64,000 nt of DNA from Litoribacter ruber. GTDB taxonomy: Bacteria > Bacteroidota > Bacteroidia > Cytophagales > Cyclobacteriaceae. A program made the translations under genes and the position numbers. Under the pieces are notes generated by a model. It saw nothing but the letters and a program-made list of their open reading frames with translations. It had not been told where the DNA came from and ran no database searches. Below, in pieces: positions 1 to 8,844 of the stretch. The stretch's first letter is position 1; every line of letters starts with the position of its first letter. The DNA lies in the NCBI RefSeq assembly GCF_018500185.1, contig NZ_JAHBGI010000007.1:124001-188000 (forward strand). The letters are read 5' to 3'.

Positions 1-292
1 TTTTCCTGATATATTTGAGGATTTCCGTGGGGGAAGCATGATAGAGCTCGGAGGTTAGCTTAAAGTGATTTTTACCAATCCCAAGTATATCGGCAAATAT
101 CCCTGCGGTGTGCTTAGCCCGCTCGGCATCGGAGGAAATTATCATATCTGGGAAAATTTTTTTCGCCACAAGTCTTTGGGCCATGTCTTTGGCATTTCTT
201 AAGCCTCTAGGCGCGAGAGGCCGTTTATGGTCCGCCAAAAAGGGTTTGTCCCAAGAGGATTTGGCGTGTCGGCAGATTAAAAATCGCTTCAT
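1..292 (-). CDS. sixA: SixA-like phosphohistidine phosphatase (3' end outside window)
   Basis: I translated this leftward reading frame by hand. It begins at an ATG at 290-292 with MKRFLICRHAKSSWDKP and runs off the left edge. The RHAKSSW motif carries the catalytic His of the histidine phosphatase superfamily in the form typical of SixA, and LAPRGLRNAKDMA follows as in that family. SixA proteins remove phosphate from phosphohistidine in phosphorelay or PTS proteins. About 97 residues are visible of a usual 160 or so, so the C-terminal part is not seen. It is divergent from the cold-shock gene, with an 88-bp shared upstream region. Confidence 0.8.
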   Translation of the reverse strand, partial: MKRFLICRHAKSSWDKPFLADHKRPLAPRGLRNAKDMAQRLVAKKIFPDMIISSDAERAKHTAGIFADILGIGKNHFKLTSELYHASPTEILKYIRK

Positions 293-380
293 AAAAGTTT
301 TTCTTATATATTTTTTTGCATAATTTAACATAAATTTTTACATTTATTATTCATTTAACCACATATTTTAAAATTACATT

Positions 381-572
381 ATGCTTACTGGAACAATTAA
401 ATTTTACAACGATTCAAAGGGGTTCGGTTTTATCATTGATGACCAATCTCAAAGTGACATTTTCGTGCACGCGACTGGGCTTGTAGACAAGATCGCTCAG
501 AATGACAAAGTATCTTTTGACCTCAAAGAAGGTAAAAAAGGTCCTAATGCCATCAATGTGAAAAAAGTCTGA
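381..572 (+). CDS. Cold-shock domain protein (CspA family)
   Basis: A 63-residue protein that is essentially one cold-shock domain. The RNP1 motif (KGFGFI, residues 13-18) and the RNP2 motif (DIFVHA, 26-31) are both present, so it should bind single-stranded RNA or DNA and act as an RNA chaperone in the cytoplasm. The length is normal for a single-domain Csp. The ATG at 381 is the only sensible start because the fold begins at residue 1. It is a single-gene unit ended by a strong intrinsic terminator. The 88-bp upstream stretch is very AT-rich; I found no exact Bacteroidota promoter match in it. Confidence 0.93.
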   Translation: MLTGTIKFYNDSKGFGFIIDDQSQSDIFVHATGLVDKIAQNDKVSFDLKEGKKGPNAINVKKV

Positions 573-596
573 TTTTTTGAGCATTAGAGAGAAAAG

Positions 597-626
597 AAAG
601 AGTCTTGGATAAGGCTCTTTTTTTTT
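597..626 (+). terminator. Intrinsic terminator of the cold-shock gene
   Basis: Stem AAAGAGTC (597-604) pairs with GGCTCTTT (613-620), with one G-U pair, around an 8-nt loop and followed by a run of T. It lies 25 bp past the csp stop codon. Confidence 0.8.
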
Positions 627-632
627 GCCCAT

Positions 633-662
633 AAAAAAAGGCAACCCGGAAGGATTGCCTTT
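633..662 (-). terminator. Intrinsic terminator of the leftward outer-membrane gene
   Basis: Read on the minus strand, AAGGCAA (655-661) pairs perfectly with TTGCCTT (638-644), then a T-run (complement of the A-run 633-639). It sits just past the stop of the gene at 680-1531 and back to back with the csp terminator. Confidence 0.8.
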
Positions 663-679
663 CTAATTTATATTGTGGA

Positions 680-1531
680 CTAAAATAGCCTGTACCTGAT
701 TCCAAAATTCATCCCGATACTGTTGAAAAACGTGGTAGTGACCAGCTCATCCATGGGTCTGTTTTGGTCCACGTTAGGATTGAAATCAGCATTATTGCTG
801 GAGGAATTCAGTTCGGTGACGTAATTGGTTTCTCTTGAATAGGTGGGAAGGGCATCCAAACCATCTTGTCCACCGACTCTAAAGGTGGTAGTTTCGGAAA
901 CTCTTCTGGGTACTGCCAAATGAATAGCTTCCAATTCCCCAAATAACTTCAGTCTGTCGTAGACTTCGTATTCAGCACCTAATGTACCGGAGAAACCTAC
1001 TGAAAACTGGCCTCTGACCTCTTCCACCTCCAATACGGAGTTGCCACTGGTGGATAAGGATGCTGGAACGCGGTATTCCAGAGAAGTGACACCGCCGACT
1101 GGTAAAACCAAGCCAAGTCTTGAGTAAGCACTCAATATCTGATCGCTGCCTGTTGAAAATACAATTGCTGGATTGATCCTAGCCTGGCGTGTATGCCCCG
1201 ATACAGCTAAGATATCATTTCCAGCCCTTAATTCTGATATCGAGACTTTATTTCCTATTAAATAGTTGAAGCCGATGTCGGCCCCCACGTTTGGTGTGAT
1301 CATATAACCAGCTCTAACCGTAATGGGTATTCCTCCCCCCAATTTGTTGTTTACAGCTTCAATACTTGTGATACTACCGTCTGGTCCAAGAGTAGTGAAA
1401 TCACCGATTGCGCTACTGGAGGTGGGAAGTGCAAAACCACCCCCAATTTGGAGATAGGTGTCCTGAGCCATCAATTTTGAGCTGGCAAATACCATGGCTG
1501 CCATGGCAAGCATTTTCAATTTAAATCTCAT
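680..1531 (-). CDS. Outer-membrane beta-barrel protein
   Basis: A 283-residue exported protein. Residues 1-22 form a signal peptide ending in MAQ. The mature part alternates polar and hydrophobic residues in short strands (GGGIPITVRAGYMITPNVGADIGFNYL and similar) and ends in a strand with terminal Phe (GIRYRLF), the usual recognition signal for the outer-membrane insertion machinery. Length and strand pattern suit a small 8-12 strand barrel of the OmpA/OmpW-like group. No enzyme motif is seen, so its role (porin, adhesin or structural) is unknown. It is monocistronic, with its own terminator and a perfect hairpin directly before its start codon. Confidence 0.75.
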   Translation of the reverse strand: MRFKLKMLAMAAMVFASSKLMAQDTYLQIGGGFALPTSSSAIGDFTTLGPDGSITSIEAVNNKLGGGIPITVRAGYMITPNVGADIGFNYLIGNKVSISELRAGNDILAVSGHTRQARINPAIVFSTGSDQILSAYSRLGLVLPVGGVTSLEYRVPASLSTSGNSVLEVEEVRGQFSVGFSGTLGAEYEVYDRLKLFGELEAIHLAVPRRVSETTTFRVGGQDGLDALPTYSRETNYVTELNSSSNNADFNPNVDQNRPMDELVTTTFFNSIGMNFGIRYRLF

Positions 1532-1533
1532 AT

Positions 1534-1559
1534 TTACTGAAATTGGTTTATTTCAGTAA
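1534..1559 (-). promoter_or_regulatory. Perfect inverted repeat in the 5' leader of the barrel gene
   Basis: TTACTGAAAT (1534-1543) and ATTTCAGTAA (1550-1559) are exact reverse complements around a 6-nt loop. The repeat starts only 2 nt before the ATG at 1529-1531, where it could fold in the mRNA over the ribosome-binding region or serve as an operator. There is no T-run, so it is not a terminator. Confidence 0.55.
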
Positions 1560-1621
1560 CTATGCAAAAACGATACAAAATTTGTTAAAATATTGAAAAT
1601 CCGTGGCCTTGGGGTCTTTGA

Positions 1622-2266
1622 TTAAAACTCATGGACTATCCGGATGGCTGGGTCAAGGGACATGCCGCCGGGGTTGAGGCCCAGCTCACCCTCCGGTATT
1701 TCCATGCCCAAATCCTGAAAATATTTCTCCCAAATTCCAAAAGTTTCCCCCGTATCTGGATCCTTGAAGGTCATGGGTTGGATTTCAAAAATTGGAGTTC
1801 CGAGGTTAGCTTTTTGGAAGGACATATGGATCAGCTCAGAACAATAATAAGCGTCATTGTTAAGGTCAAAGGCAGAATCATAGGGTTTGCCAATCAAGGT
1901 ACTGGCGACATTGATGGCAGTGGGGATGAGGTATTTATATTCATCAATTACCCGCCCAACGACCACCCTTGGTTGTCCGGCCTCATCGGTGTGGCGGTCG
2001 AGGAATTCAAACAGGGGAGTCTTGGAAACCCCTTTTGAAATGGCCTCGATCACATACCAGTCTCCATTTTCAAGGATGAGAAGGCCAATATGGGAAAAAT
2101 CCCTTCCATCATATCCATTGGTGACTTTTCGAATCGCTTCGCAGAAATCCCCGCAATCCCCATCTTGAAATAGAATATCACCCTCTTTCCAAGTGAATTC
2201 ATAATTCTTTTGACATCCAGAAAGAAAAGAAATTAGGAGGGCGGAAATAAATAGTATTTTATTCAT
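1622..2266 (-). CDS. YiiX/YebB-like lipoprotein (permuted NlpC/P60 fold)
   Basis: A 214-residue lipoprotein: residues 1-17 are a signal peptide with the lipobox SFLSGC, Cys18 being the likely lipidation site. The mature part begins with the GDILFQ strand typical of YiiX-like permuted papain-fold proteins. It carries the catalytic His in DFSHIGLLI (His59) and the catalytic Cys in YYCSELI (Cys142). Members are amidohydrolases or peptidases acting on cell-wall peptides or lipids; the substrate here is unknown. It is translationally coupled to the membrane protein upstream through a TGATG overlap. Confidence 0.8.
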   Translation of the reverse strand: MNKILFISALLISFLSGCQKNYEFTWKEGDILFQDGDCGDFCEAIRKVTNGYDGRDFSHIGLLILENGDWYVIEAISKGVSKTPLFEFLDRHTDEAGQPRVVVGRVIDEYKYLIPTAINVASTLIGKPYDSAFDLNNDAYYCSELIHMSFQKANLGTPIFEIQPMTFKDPDTGETFGIWEKYFQDLGMEIPEGELGLNPGGMSLDPAIRIVHEF

Positions 2267-2556
2267 CAGACGGCTAAAATGAAAAACATGATCGATACAG
2301 CCAGGATTAAAGTCATCTTTTGGGCTTTCTCTTTCACACTGGTTTCAATTTTTCTTTTGCGCAGCACCAATACGGCGATACTCAATGCAAACATTTGAGC
2401 GGCAAGTCCTACCCCATGAACAATGTTGATGATGTTGTTGGATGCGAATGGGCTGTAGTTTTGGTACAGGGGCACTAAACAAAGCACTATCCCAACCAGG
2501 CCAATAGCAAAAGACCTTTTTAAAAGTAGCGTTTCGTTTTTATCAAAATATCTCAT
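2266..2556 (-). CDS. Small membrane protein, unknown function
   Basis: A 96-residue protein with three predicted membrane helices: about residues 15-32, 43-66 and 78-96. A basic, Lys/Arg-rich loop (RKRKIETSVKEKAQK) lies between helices two and three. I recognise no family. The stop codon overlaps the start of the YiiX-like lipoprotein gene (TGATG), so the two are probably co-translated, and polX lies 20 bp upstream on the same strand. A helper role for the lipoprotein is possible but is inference from position only. Confidence 0.7.
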   Translation of the reverse strand: MRYFDKNETLLLKRSFAIGLVGIVLCLVPLYQNYSPFASNNIINIVHGVGLAAQMFALSIAVLVLRKRKIETSVKEKAQKMTLILAVSIMFFILAV

Positions 2557-2575
2557 TTACTCTCGGATAGGGTGA

Positions 2576-4315
2576 TTATTGTTTGATTTTGGATTTCCTG
2601 TTTTCAAAATAGGCTTCCATTTCCTCTTTATTCAGGGCGTTTAAGGTCATATCCTTTGAAAGGCCACCTTTTCTACCTACCAACACGCCATAGTGCATAT
2701 GGTTGTAGGTGTTTTTGTCGTGGGAATCTGGATTGATGGCAATTTTCACGTTTTGCGTCAGCGCATAGTGGACCCATCTCCAATCCAAGTCGAGCCGCCA
2801 GGGGTTGGCATTGATCTCAATGGCTACGTTGTATTTTGCGCAGGCATCAATGATGGTTTTATGGTCTATAGGATAGCCGTCCCTTCTGAGCAGGAGTCTC
2901 CCCGTAGGATGACCCAAAATCGTGGTGTATGGGTTTTGAATCGCTTTCAGCAAGCGGGCTGTAGCCTTTTTGGTGTCCATGTTAAGGACGCTGTGGATAG
3001 AGGAAACAATGAAATCAAACTTGGCTAATACCTCATCTGGGTAATCCAGGCTACCATCTCCCAGGATGTCACTTTCAATACCTTTAAAAATCTTGAAGGG
3101 AGCCAATTCCTTACTCAATTCGTCGATTTCTTGGTGTTGCCTCTCAATTTTGGCCACATCCAATCCGCCTGCATACACAGCTGTCTGACTGTGGTCGGAG
3201 ATGCCAAGATACTCATAGCCGAGGTCACGGCATTGTTCAGCCATTTCCCGAAGTGAGTGCTTGCCATCACTGTAGGTACTGTGGTTGTGGAGAATTCCTT
3301 TAAGGTCGCCATTTTCGACCAGCTTGGGCAGTTTGTTTTCCTTGGCTGCTTCTACTTCGAAGTATCCCTCACGGAGCTCTGTGGGAATATATTGCATTCC
3401 CGCTTCCTCATACACCTCTTGTGGAGAGGAATAAGGTTTCTTCCTATAAAGGTGCGCCATGGTCTCCGTGTCGGTAATCGGCAGGTTAAGATGCTCTGGG
3501 CTGGAAGTTCTGATCAGGAATTCAGAAACCAAGGCGTTTTCAGTGCAGAGTCGGAACCTTAAGGTGATTTCGGGACTGGTTAGTTGGCCTACCCAGGTGT
3601 AAGGGGAGGAGAGTTTTCGGTTTTGGACAAGCCCTTCTATACTGTTTATTTGCTTATGCGTAGCCGGTCTATCTTCGCTAATTATTAACCACTCCAGATC
3701 ACTGATGATTTCATGGTTTCTGGCATATTCCCCCACTTGAACCACATTGTTTTCTCCAAATCTTTCCTTGAGCAATTTATCCAAACCGGCCGAAGTTTCC
3801 TCAATTTCGGCGTAGAGAAATTTTCCCACATTTGAAGCTTGGAATTCCAATGCAGCGATGATGGTATCCTGCGTTTTCTGTCCAAAACCTTTGAGACCTG
3901 CCACTTGACCGGATTGGCAGGCCTCCATCAGTTCATGGGTGGAAGTGATGCCAAGCTCTTTCCAAAGCGTTTTGATTTTTTTAGGCCCCAACCCTTTGAG
4001 CTGCATTACTTCCAAAAGCCCTTCTGGAGTGTTGGATAATAATTCCTCCAACAAGGGGAAAGTGCCGCTTTTGATTAGGGAACGGATGACCTCGGCGATG
4101 CTCTTGCCGATTCCGTTGATCTTTTGCAGTTCATCCTGATCCAGCTCCACCAGGCTGATCTCCCCCCGGTCTATGGTGTTGACTGCCGACTGATAGCTCC
4201 TGATTTTGAATGGGTTTTCTTCGTGAAGTTCCATCAACTGAATGGTCAACTTCAGTTTTTTGATAATGCTCTTGTTGTCCAATTTTAAGCGGGTTTCTTT
4301 TGAAGGATAAGGCAA
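2576..4315 (-). CDS. polX: PolX-family protein: HhH/PolX region plus PHP phosphoesterase domain
   Basis: A 579-residue protein with the two-part layout and usual length of bacterial DNA polymerase X. The N-terminal part has the 8-kDa-like region and helix-hairpin-helix motifs (KINGIGKSIAE near 65-75, LKGLGPKK near 106-113). The C-terminal PHP domain (about 338-570) has the metal motifs HNHSTYSDG (343-351), GISDHS (371-376), SSIHS, GHPTGR and NPDSH, so the 3'-5' exonuclease/AP-site activity known from this domain should be intact. The polymerase palm is not: the GSxRR motif reads GEYARN (195-200), the DxD pair reads DLE (206-208), and the third Asp position reads Arg (LRFRL). It is probably a DNA-repair nuclease without polymerase activity. 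Divergent from the EVE-domain gene. Confidence 0.88.
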   Translation of the reverse strand: MPYPSKETRLKLDNKSIIKKLKLTIQLMELHEENPFKIRSYQSAVNTIDRGEISLVELDQDELQKINGIGKSIAEVIRSLIKSGTFPLLEELLSNTPEGLLEVMQLKGLGPKKIKTLWKELGITSTHELMEACQSGQVAGLKGFGQKTQDTIIAALEFQASNVGKFLYAEIEETSAGLDKLLKERFGENNVVQVGEYARNHEIISDLEWLIISEDRPATHKQINSIEGLVQNRKLSSPYTWVGQLTSPEITLRFRLCTENALVSEFLIRTSSPEHLNLPITDTETMAHLYRKKPYSSPQEVYEEAGMQYIPTELREGYFEVEAAKENKLPKLVENGDLKGILHNHSTYSDGKHSLREMAEQCRDLGYEYLGISDHSQTAVYAGGLDVAKIERQHQEIDELSKELAPFKIFKGIESDILGDGSLDYPDEVLAKFDFIVSSIHSVLNMDTKKATARLLKAIQNPYTTILGHPTGRLLLRRDGYPIDHKTIIDACAKYNVAIEINANPWRLDLDWRWVHYALTQNVKIAINPDSHDKNTYNHMHYGVLVGRKGGLSKDMTLNALNKEEMEAYFENRKSKIKQ

Positions 4316-4387
4316 ATGTCCACAATAAAAGTTTTAAATTAAAATCCTAAGATGTATCTTAATAGCTAGAAGCATAAAAATGTCGCA

Positions 4388-4798
4388 ATGAAGCACTGGC
4401 TGGTTAAAACTGAGCCCGAAACCTATGGATGGGCAGACCTGGTATCCAAAAAGGAAGATATCTGGGATGGAGTGAGGAATTATCAGGCCAGGAATTTTTT
4501 GAAAGACATGGCAGAGGGCGATCTGGTGATGGTGTACCATAGTGGCAAGCATCGGGAGGTAGTGGGATTGGCAAAGGTCAGTGAAGAGTCATTTCCCGAT
4601 CCTGCGGATGAAGAGGGGAAAGGCTGGGTTGCGGTGCGGTTGGCTGCGGAGAATGAGTTGAAGAGGCCTGTGACCCTGCAAGAAATAAAGGGTCAGGAAG
4701 AGTTGTCTGAGATGCTATTGTTGAAACAGTCCCGCTTATCAGTGATGCCATTAACAGCGAATGAGTTTGATTTTATCTTACAATTGGCGGAAAAATGA
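4388..4798 (+). CDS. EVE-domain protein
   Basis: A 136-residue single EVE domain: starts KHWLVKTEPETYGWADL and continues with WDGVRNYQARNFLKDM and GDLVMVYHSG, all hallmarks of the family (THYN1-like). EVE domains belong to the PUA-like fold and are known to bind modified bases in DNA or RNA, sometimes in restriction systems; no restriction gene lies nearby. The gene overlaps the next one by 4 nt (ATGA), so they form an operon. Confidence 0.9.
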   Translation: MKHWLVKTEPETYGWADLVSKKEDIWDGVRNYQARNFLKDMAEGDLVMVYHSGKHREVVGLAKVSEESFPDPADEEGKGWVAVRLAAENELKRPVTLQEIKGQEELSEMLLLKQSRLSVMPLTANEFDFILQLAEK

Positions 4799-6390
4799 AG
4801 TATTTGTGTACAGTATTGATTTTGATTTTTTTATCTGTCGAAGGTTTTGCACAAATCCAGTTTGTGGAAAGGCTCGAAATTGAGACGAAACCGAATGAGG
4901 AGAATTTCATGATTTTTCCTTACAAAAGCGGGGTTTTGGGTTTTAGAGTACACGGAGACCGAGGGTTGGTGTTGAAGAGGAAGTTCCAATATTTTCTGGG
5001 ATCAAACAATTTGGAAAAAAAGGATCTCCGCGAGGTTGAATTACCTGACTACCATGATCTGATTGCCTATGATTTTGAAGGGGAGTTTTTATATGTGCTT
5101 ATTGGCCGGACCTCCATTGGTAAAGACCGAAAAATATACCGAATCAATCTGGAAAACTCCTCTCTTGAAAAGTTTGACGTCAGCAAAACCCTGCAATTTG
5201 ACTTACAGGATTTTCAGGTGCTCGACGAAAGGGCCATCATGATGGGGTTGCTTGATGGAAGGCCCGTCGTGCAGGTTTTTGACATCGAGGAGGAAAGCGT
5301 TTTTACCCTACAGGGAATTTACGCCAATGATGCCAAAATAATCCAACTCCAAAAGCAACCCGAAACAGGGGTTTTTGATGTGGTGATGAGCCGTAGGGAC
5401 ATGTATAAAAACAAGCTGATTTCTGTACTCACATTTGACCTAGATGGGCAAAAACTCCGTGAAGTGAAGATTGACAAGCTTGATGATCCCAAGTTTGAAA
5501 TCTTGGAAGCTGTGCTAACTGAGCCAAGCGCCTATCGACAGGCTATGTTTGGGCCATTTGGGTTACGAAAAAAGGATGCCTTCCAAGGCATTTATTTTGC
5601 CAACATCAATGAGTTTGGTGAATATTTCAACCATTATTACACCATCGAAGATTTTCCAAACTTCTACAATTACCTTCCCGAACGGGCACGTAAGAGGAGG
5701 AACAAAAGTGTGGAGCGGGCGATTGAGCGGGAAAAAAGCATCACTATACCCAATGTGCTGGCCACCCGGGAGGTCATGGCGTTTGGCGACGGCTATTTGA
5801 TTTACAACGATTACTTTTCTCCTTCCTCAAGCAGGTATATGTACAACCGGAATTTTTACCCAGGTTCTGAGGCTTACTTTAACCAGCATCAGCGGATGTA
5901 TCCAGCTTTGGGTACAGGGATGACGGCTGGGGGAATGGGCAGGCCGATAAATTACCAATTCAAATATATGGCAGCCCAATTTATGTTTGTCGACAGCCAG
6001 GGAAAACTGCTGTGGGAAAACTCCCTGCCATTAGGCAACAAGATTACCCATTCGGATCAGAAATTCGGTCAGGTGAGCTTTGACGGACGGGATCTATATT
6101 TCCTTTATCTAGATAAAGCCGACCTGGTATTGAGCCATGTCAGGGAAGGGGAGGTTTTGATGGAAAATGAAAAGTTCGAAATTGAGCTTATCAACGACAA
6201 AGAAAGAATACGCGACACGCCGGAAAATTCTTTGTCCCTCACATGGTGGTACGATAATTATTATTTGCTCACGGGGACCCAAAAGGTCCGGTATCAGACA
6301 GAAAGTGGGAGGGAGGCCAACCGGCACGTGTTTTTTGTGACCAAAATAAAAGTGGACAACCAGCAGATGCAGTTTGCCGAAGACCGGTAA
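4795..6390 (+). CDS. Exported protein of unknown function
   Basis: A 531-residue protein with a clear signal peptide (residues 1-20, ending FAQ). I recognise no family. The first 270 residues are rich in short beta strands and read like an irregular beta-propeller or beta-sandwich. A Met/Gly/Tyr-rich stretch around residues 340-390 (RMYPALGTGMTAGGMG) precedes a second beta-rich half. There is no lipobox or C-terminal sorting motif, so a soluble periplasmic location is most likely. Translationally coupled to the EVE-domain gene by a 4-nt overlap, and convergent with the lacI-type gene with only 4 bp between stops. Confidence 0.75.
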   Translation: MKYLCTVLILIFLSVEGFAQIQFVERLEIETKPNEENFMIFPYKSGVLGFRVHGDRGLVLKRKFQYFLGSNNLEKKDLREVELPDYHDLIAYDFEGEFLYVLIGRTSIGKDRKIYRINLENSSLEKFDVSKTLQFDLQDFQVLDERAIMMGLLDGRPVVQVFDIEEESVFTLQGIYANDAKIIQLQKQPETGVFDVVMSRRDMYKNKLISVLTFDLDGQKLREVKIDKLDDPKFEILEAVLTEPSAYRQAMFGPFGLRKKDAFQGIYFANINEFGEYFNHYYTIEDFPNFYNYLPERARKRRNKSVERAIEREKSITIPNVLATREVMAFGDGYLIYNDYFSPSSSRYMYNRNFYPGSEAYFNQHQRMYPALGTGMTAGGMGRPINYQFKYMAAQFMFVDSQGKLLWENSLPLGNKITHSDQKFGQVSFDGRDLYFLYLDKADLVLSHVREGEVLMENEKFEIELINDKERIRDTPENSLSLTWWYDNYYLLTGTQKVRYQTESGREANRHVFFVTKIKVDNQQMQFAEDR

Positions 6391-6394
6391 GCGC

Positions 6395-7405
6395 TCAATT
6401 GGTGGAGGCCCTTTTGAGTAAGGTGGCCGGCAATTCTTTTTTGACGATGTCCATATTGCCCTTTAACTGGGGCAGGATGATTTCCATTAAGTTTTTGGAC
6501 AGATCCTCGATAGGTTGCACCAAAGCCGTAATTGGCGGGTCAAAGAGGCTGAAAAGCACATTGTCGTCAAAGGCAACTATGGCCAGATCTTCGGGTATGC
6601 TTCTCTTCAATCTTTTGATTGCTTTCAGCCCGCTGATGGTTAAATAATTGGTGGTAAAAAAAATGGCGTCCAGCTGGTCGTTGGTGACGATAAACTTCTC
6701 AATATCCCGGATTATGCCATCAGAATTAAAATTGTCATAATCTACCTCTTTGACTACCGGGCGGAGATCACTTTCAATCAATGCATCCAAGTAGCCGTCC
6801 ATTCTGTCGGTCATCTGGGTTTGGGCACTTTTCAAAGTCACCAGCCCAATGTTTTTGTAGCCTTTGCCGATCAGGTAATTATTGGCGTCTTTGGCTGCCT
6901 GGTAATTGTTGATGCCCACGTAGCTGGTTTCCACCTCGGGAAAATATCTATCAAAGAGAACCACTGGGATTTTCTCACTGAGCAGCATATTAATATCCTC
7001 CTCCATGCCCTCCGTGGGCGTGATAATATACCCATCCACATGGCGGCCCTTAAACAGCCGAATCAACTCCTGCGCCTTTTCCTTTTTATTGTCCGTGCTG
7101 CAGTAGATAATCTTATAATCATTCTCGTGGGCTTTGCTTTCAATGTTTCTGGCAATATTGGAAAAGAAAGGATTGGAGATATCCTCCACCATAAACACAA
7201 TGATTTTGCTTTTTCCGGTCCTCAAACTCTGGGCAAGCTGATTTGGCTTGTATCCGACCTTTTTTACATAATCAAGGACCTTCTTGGTAAGCTTCTCACT
7301 AATCCGGTTTTCTTTGGCTTTTCCGTTTAGGATAAACGAAACAGTTGTAATTGAAATGTTGAGTTCATTTGCAATGTCCTTGATTGAGTATTTCTTTTTT
7401 GCCAT
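6395..7405 (-). CDS. LacI-family transcriptional regulator
   Basis: A 336-residue regulator. Residues 4-60 form the LacI-type helix-turn-helix and hinge (IKDIANELNISITTVSFILNG, then YKPNQLAQSLRTGKS), followed by a periplasmic-binding-protein-like sensor domain (IIVFMVEDISNPFF through the C-terminus). It is the last gene of the leftward mannosidase locus, so it probably senses a sugar or sugar phosphate from that pathway. The three CTAAAA-N2-TTTTAG-type palindromes upstream of susC have the form of LacI-family operators and are its best candidate sites. Whether it represses or activates cannot be told from sequence. Confidence 0.92.
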   Translation of the reverse strand: MAKKKYSIKDIANELNISITTVSFILNGKAKENRISEKLTKKVLDYVKKVGYKPNQLAQSLRTGKSKIIVFMVEDISNPFFSNIARNIESKAHENDYKIIYCSTDNKKEKAQELIRLFKGRHVDGYIITPTEGMEEDINMLLSEKIPVVLFDRYFPEVETSYVGINNYQAAKDANNYLIGKGYKNIGLVTLKSAQTQMTDRMDGYLDALIESDLRPVVKEVDYDNFNSDGIIRDIEKFIVTNDQLDAIFFTTNYLTISGLKAIKRLKRSIPEDLAIVAFDDNVLFSLFDPPITALVQPIEDLSKNLMEIILPQLKGNMDIVKKELPATLLKRASTN

Positions 7406-7412
7406 AGTGTTG

Positions 7413-7433
7413 GCAAATTAATTAATTATTTGC
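7413..7433. promoter_or_regulatory. Inverted repeat before the lacI-type gene
   Basis: GCAAAT (7413-7418) and ATTTGC (7428-7433) flank a 9-bp AT core, 8 bp upstream of the regulator's start codon. It may be an autoregulatory operator or part of a promoter. It does not match the CTAAAA-N2-TTTTAG sites before susC. Confidence 0.4.
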
Positions 7434-7458
7434 TTCAAAGGCCTGTTTTGTCGTAAAA

Positions 7459-8844
7459 TCAGTCTGTTTTTCTGATTTTGTAACCATTCATTCCGAAAAA
7501 CATGATGTACAAATAACAAAGCAAAGGGACAATGAAAGACCATTGCACGCTTCCCAAATAGTCAGCCACAACACCTTGAAGGGGTGTGATAATGGCACCT
7601 CCCACGATGGCCATCACCAACACAGAAGAACCCTGTGAGGTCGCGCTTCCCAATCCTGCGATGGAAAGGGTGAAAATGGTTGGAAACATGATGGAATTAA
7701 AGAGACCAACGGCTACCAATGTCCAAAGGGCCAGGTATCCCTCTGTAAAAATAGCAACTGAAAGCAGGCCTACGATCACCAAAGCAAATAGCCATAAGGT
7801 TCTCTGGGGAATAAACCGGCCAATCGCCAGCACCAGCATGTTGAGCATAATAAACAGGCCGACATACAGGGCTGTTTGGGCTCCGTAAAGTGAAAATACC
7901 ACCAGTACGGAGAGTGTCAAAATTCCCGCAATGAGGGTGAAATGTCTTTGTTGCAGGCTTTTTCCTGCCAATGCGATGGCACCAAAGAACCTCCCTATCA
8001 TCGCCCCACCCCAGAAAAGGGCCAAGAAATGACTCGCCTCAGCCTCATCCAAACCTGCAATATGCGGCAATCGTGCAAAGTTGATAATATTGCTGCCAAT
8101 AGCCACCTCGGCTCCGACATAAGCAAATATGGCTAATACCCCCAAGACCAAATGCCGGTTTTTGGTCAGGGACGAACTGGTGTCCAAACTTGCGTCTGGC
8201 TTGATTTCGGGAAGCGGAAACCTTTTTATCAGTACGGCAAGAAGAACTAACAAGCCAGCTAGTGACAGGTAGGGGATTTTGACAGAGGCGGCACCGAGAT
8301 TACCTTCTCCCACCGCTTGAAATATCAAATAACCCCCAATCACCGGGGCCAAGGTGGTGCCAAGGGAATTAAACGCCTGGGTCATGTTGAGTCGGCTGGA
8401 AGCACCTTTGGGAGGACCAAGGATGGCCACGTAAGGATTGGCGGCAATCTGGATCAGGGTGATGCCACAGGCCAGTACGAATAGGGCGAAAAGGAAGAAG
8501 TTGTAATTGACCATAGAGGCTGCTGGTAGAAACAAAGCACAGCCTGTCGCTGCGACCAACAAACCCAGCACAATCCCATTTTTATAGCCTATCCGTCCGA
8601 TTGGGTCAAACTTCCAAACCGAAAAGAGGTAATACCCCAACGATACAAAAAAGTATGCACCGAAGAAGGCGGTCTGGATCAGCATGGCCTGCCAGTTCTT
8701 CAAAGTAAACACTTCCTGTAAATGCGGGATCAATATATCGTTCATGCAGGTAATGAACCCCCACATGAAGAAGAGCAGTGTTACCACTGCCAGTGGAGCG
8801 GAATAGGAGCCTGCTTTGTTTTTGGCTAGGGTAGTTTGACTCAT
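7459..8844 (-). CDS. MFS sugar importer (FucP/GluP group)
   Basis: A 461-residue, 12-helix major facilitator protein. The first helix carries WGFITCMNDILIPHLQ with Asp36, matching the proton-coupling Asp of FucP as I remember it. ANPYVA (135-140) matches the helix-4 signature, but the residue equivalent to the fucose-transport Glu reads Gln132 (IQIAANPYV), as in glucose/galactose-type GluP proteins. It should import a hexose, by context mannose, across the inner membrane with protons. Its ATG overlaps the ROK kinase stop by 4 nt, so uptake and phosphorylation are translationally coupled. Substrate assignment is inference. Confidence 0.87.
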   Translation of the reverse strand: MSQTTLAKNKAGSYSAPLAVVTLLFFMWGFITCMNDILIPHLQEVFTLKNWQAMLIQTAFFGAYFFVSLGYYLFSVWKFDPIGRIGYKNGIVLGLLVAATGCALFLPAASMVNYNFFLFALFVLACGITLIQIAANPYVAILGPPKGASSRLNMTQAFNSLGTTLAPVIGGYLIFQAVGEGNLGAASVKIPYLSLAGLLVLLAVLIKRFPLPEIKPDASLDTSSSLTKNRHLVLGVLAIFAYVGAEVAIGSNIINFARLPHIAGLDEAEASHFLALFWGGAMIGRFFGAIALAGKSLQQRHFTLIAGILTLSVLVVFSLYGAQTALYVGLFIMLNMLVLAIGRFIPQRTLWLFALVIVGLLSVAIFTEGYLALWTLVAVGLFNSIMFPTIFTLSIAGLGSATSQGSSVLVMAIVGGAIITPLQGVVADYLGSVQWSFIVPLLCYLYIMFFGMNGYKIRKTD

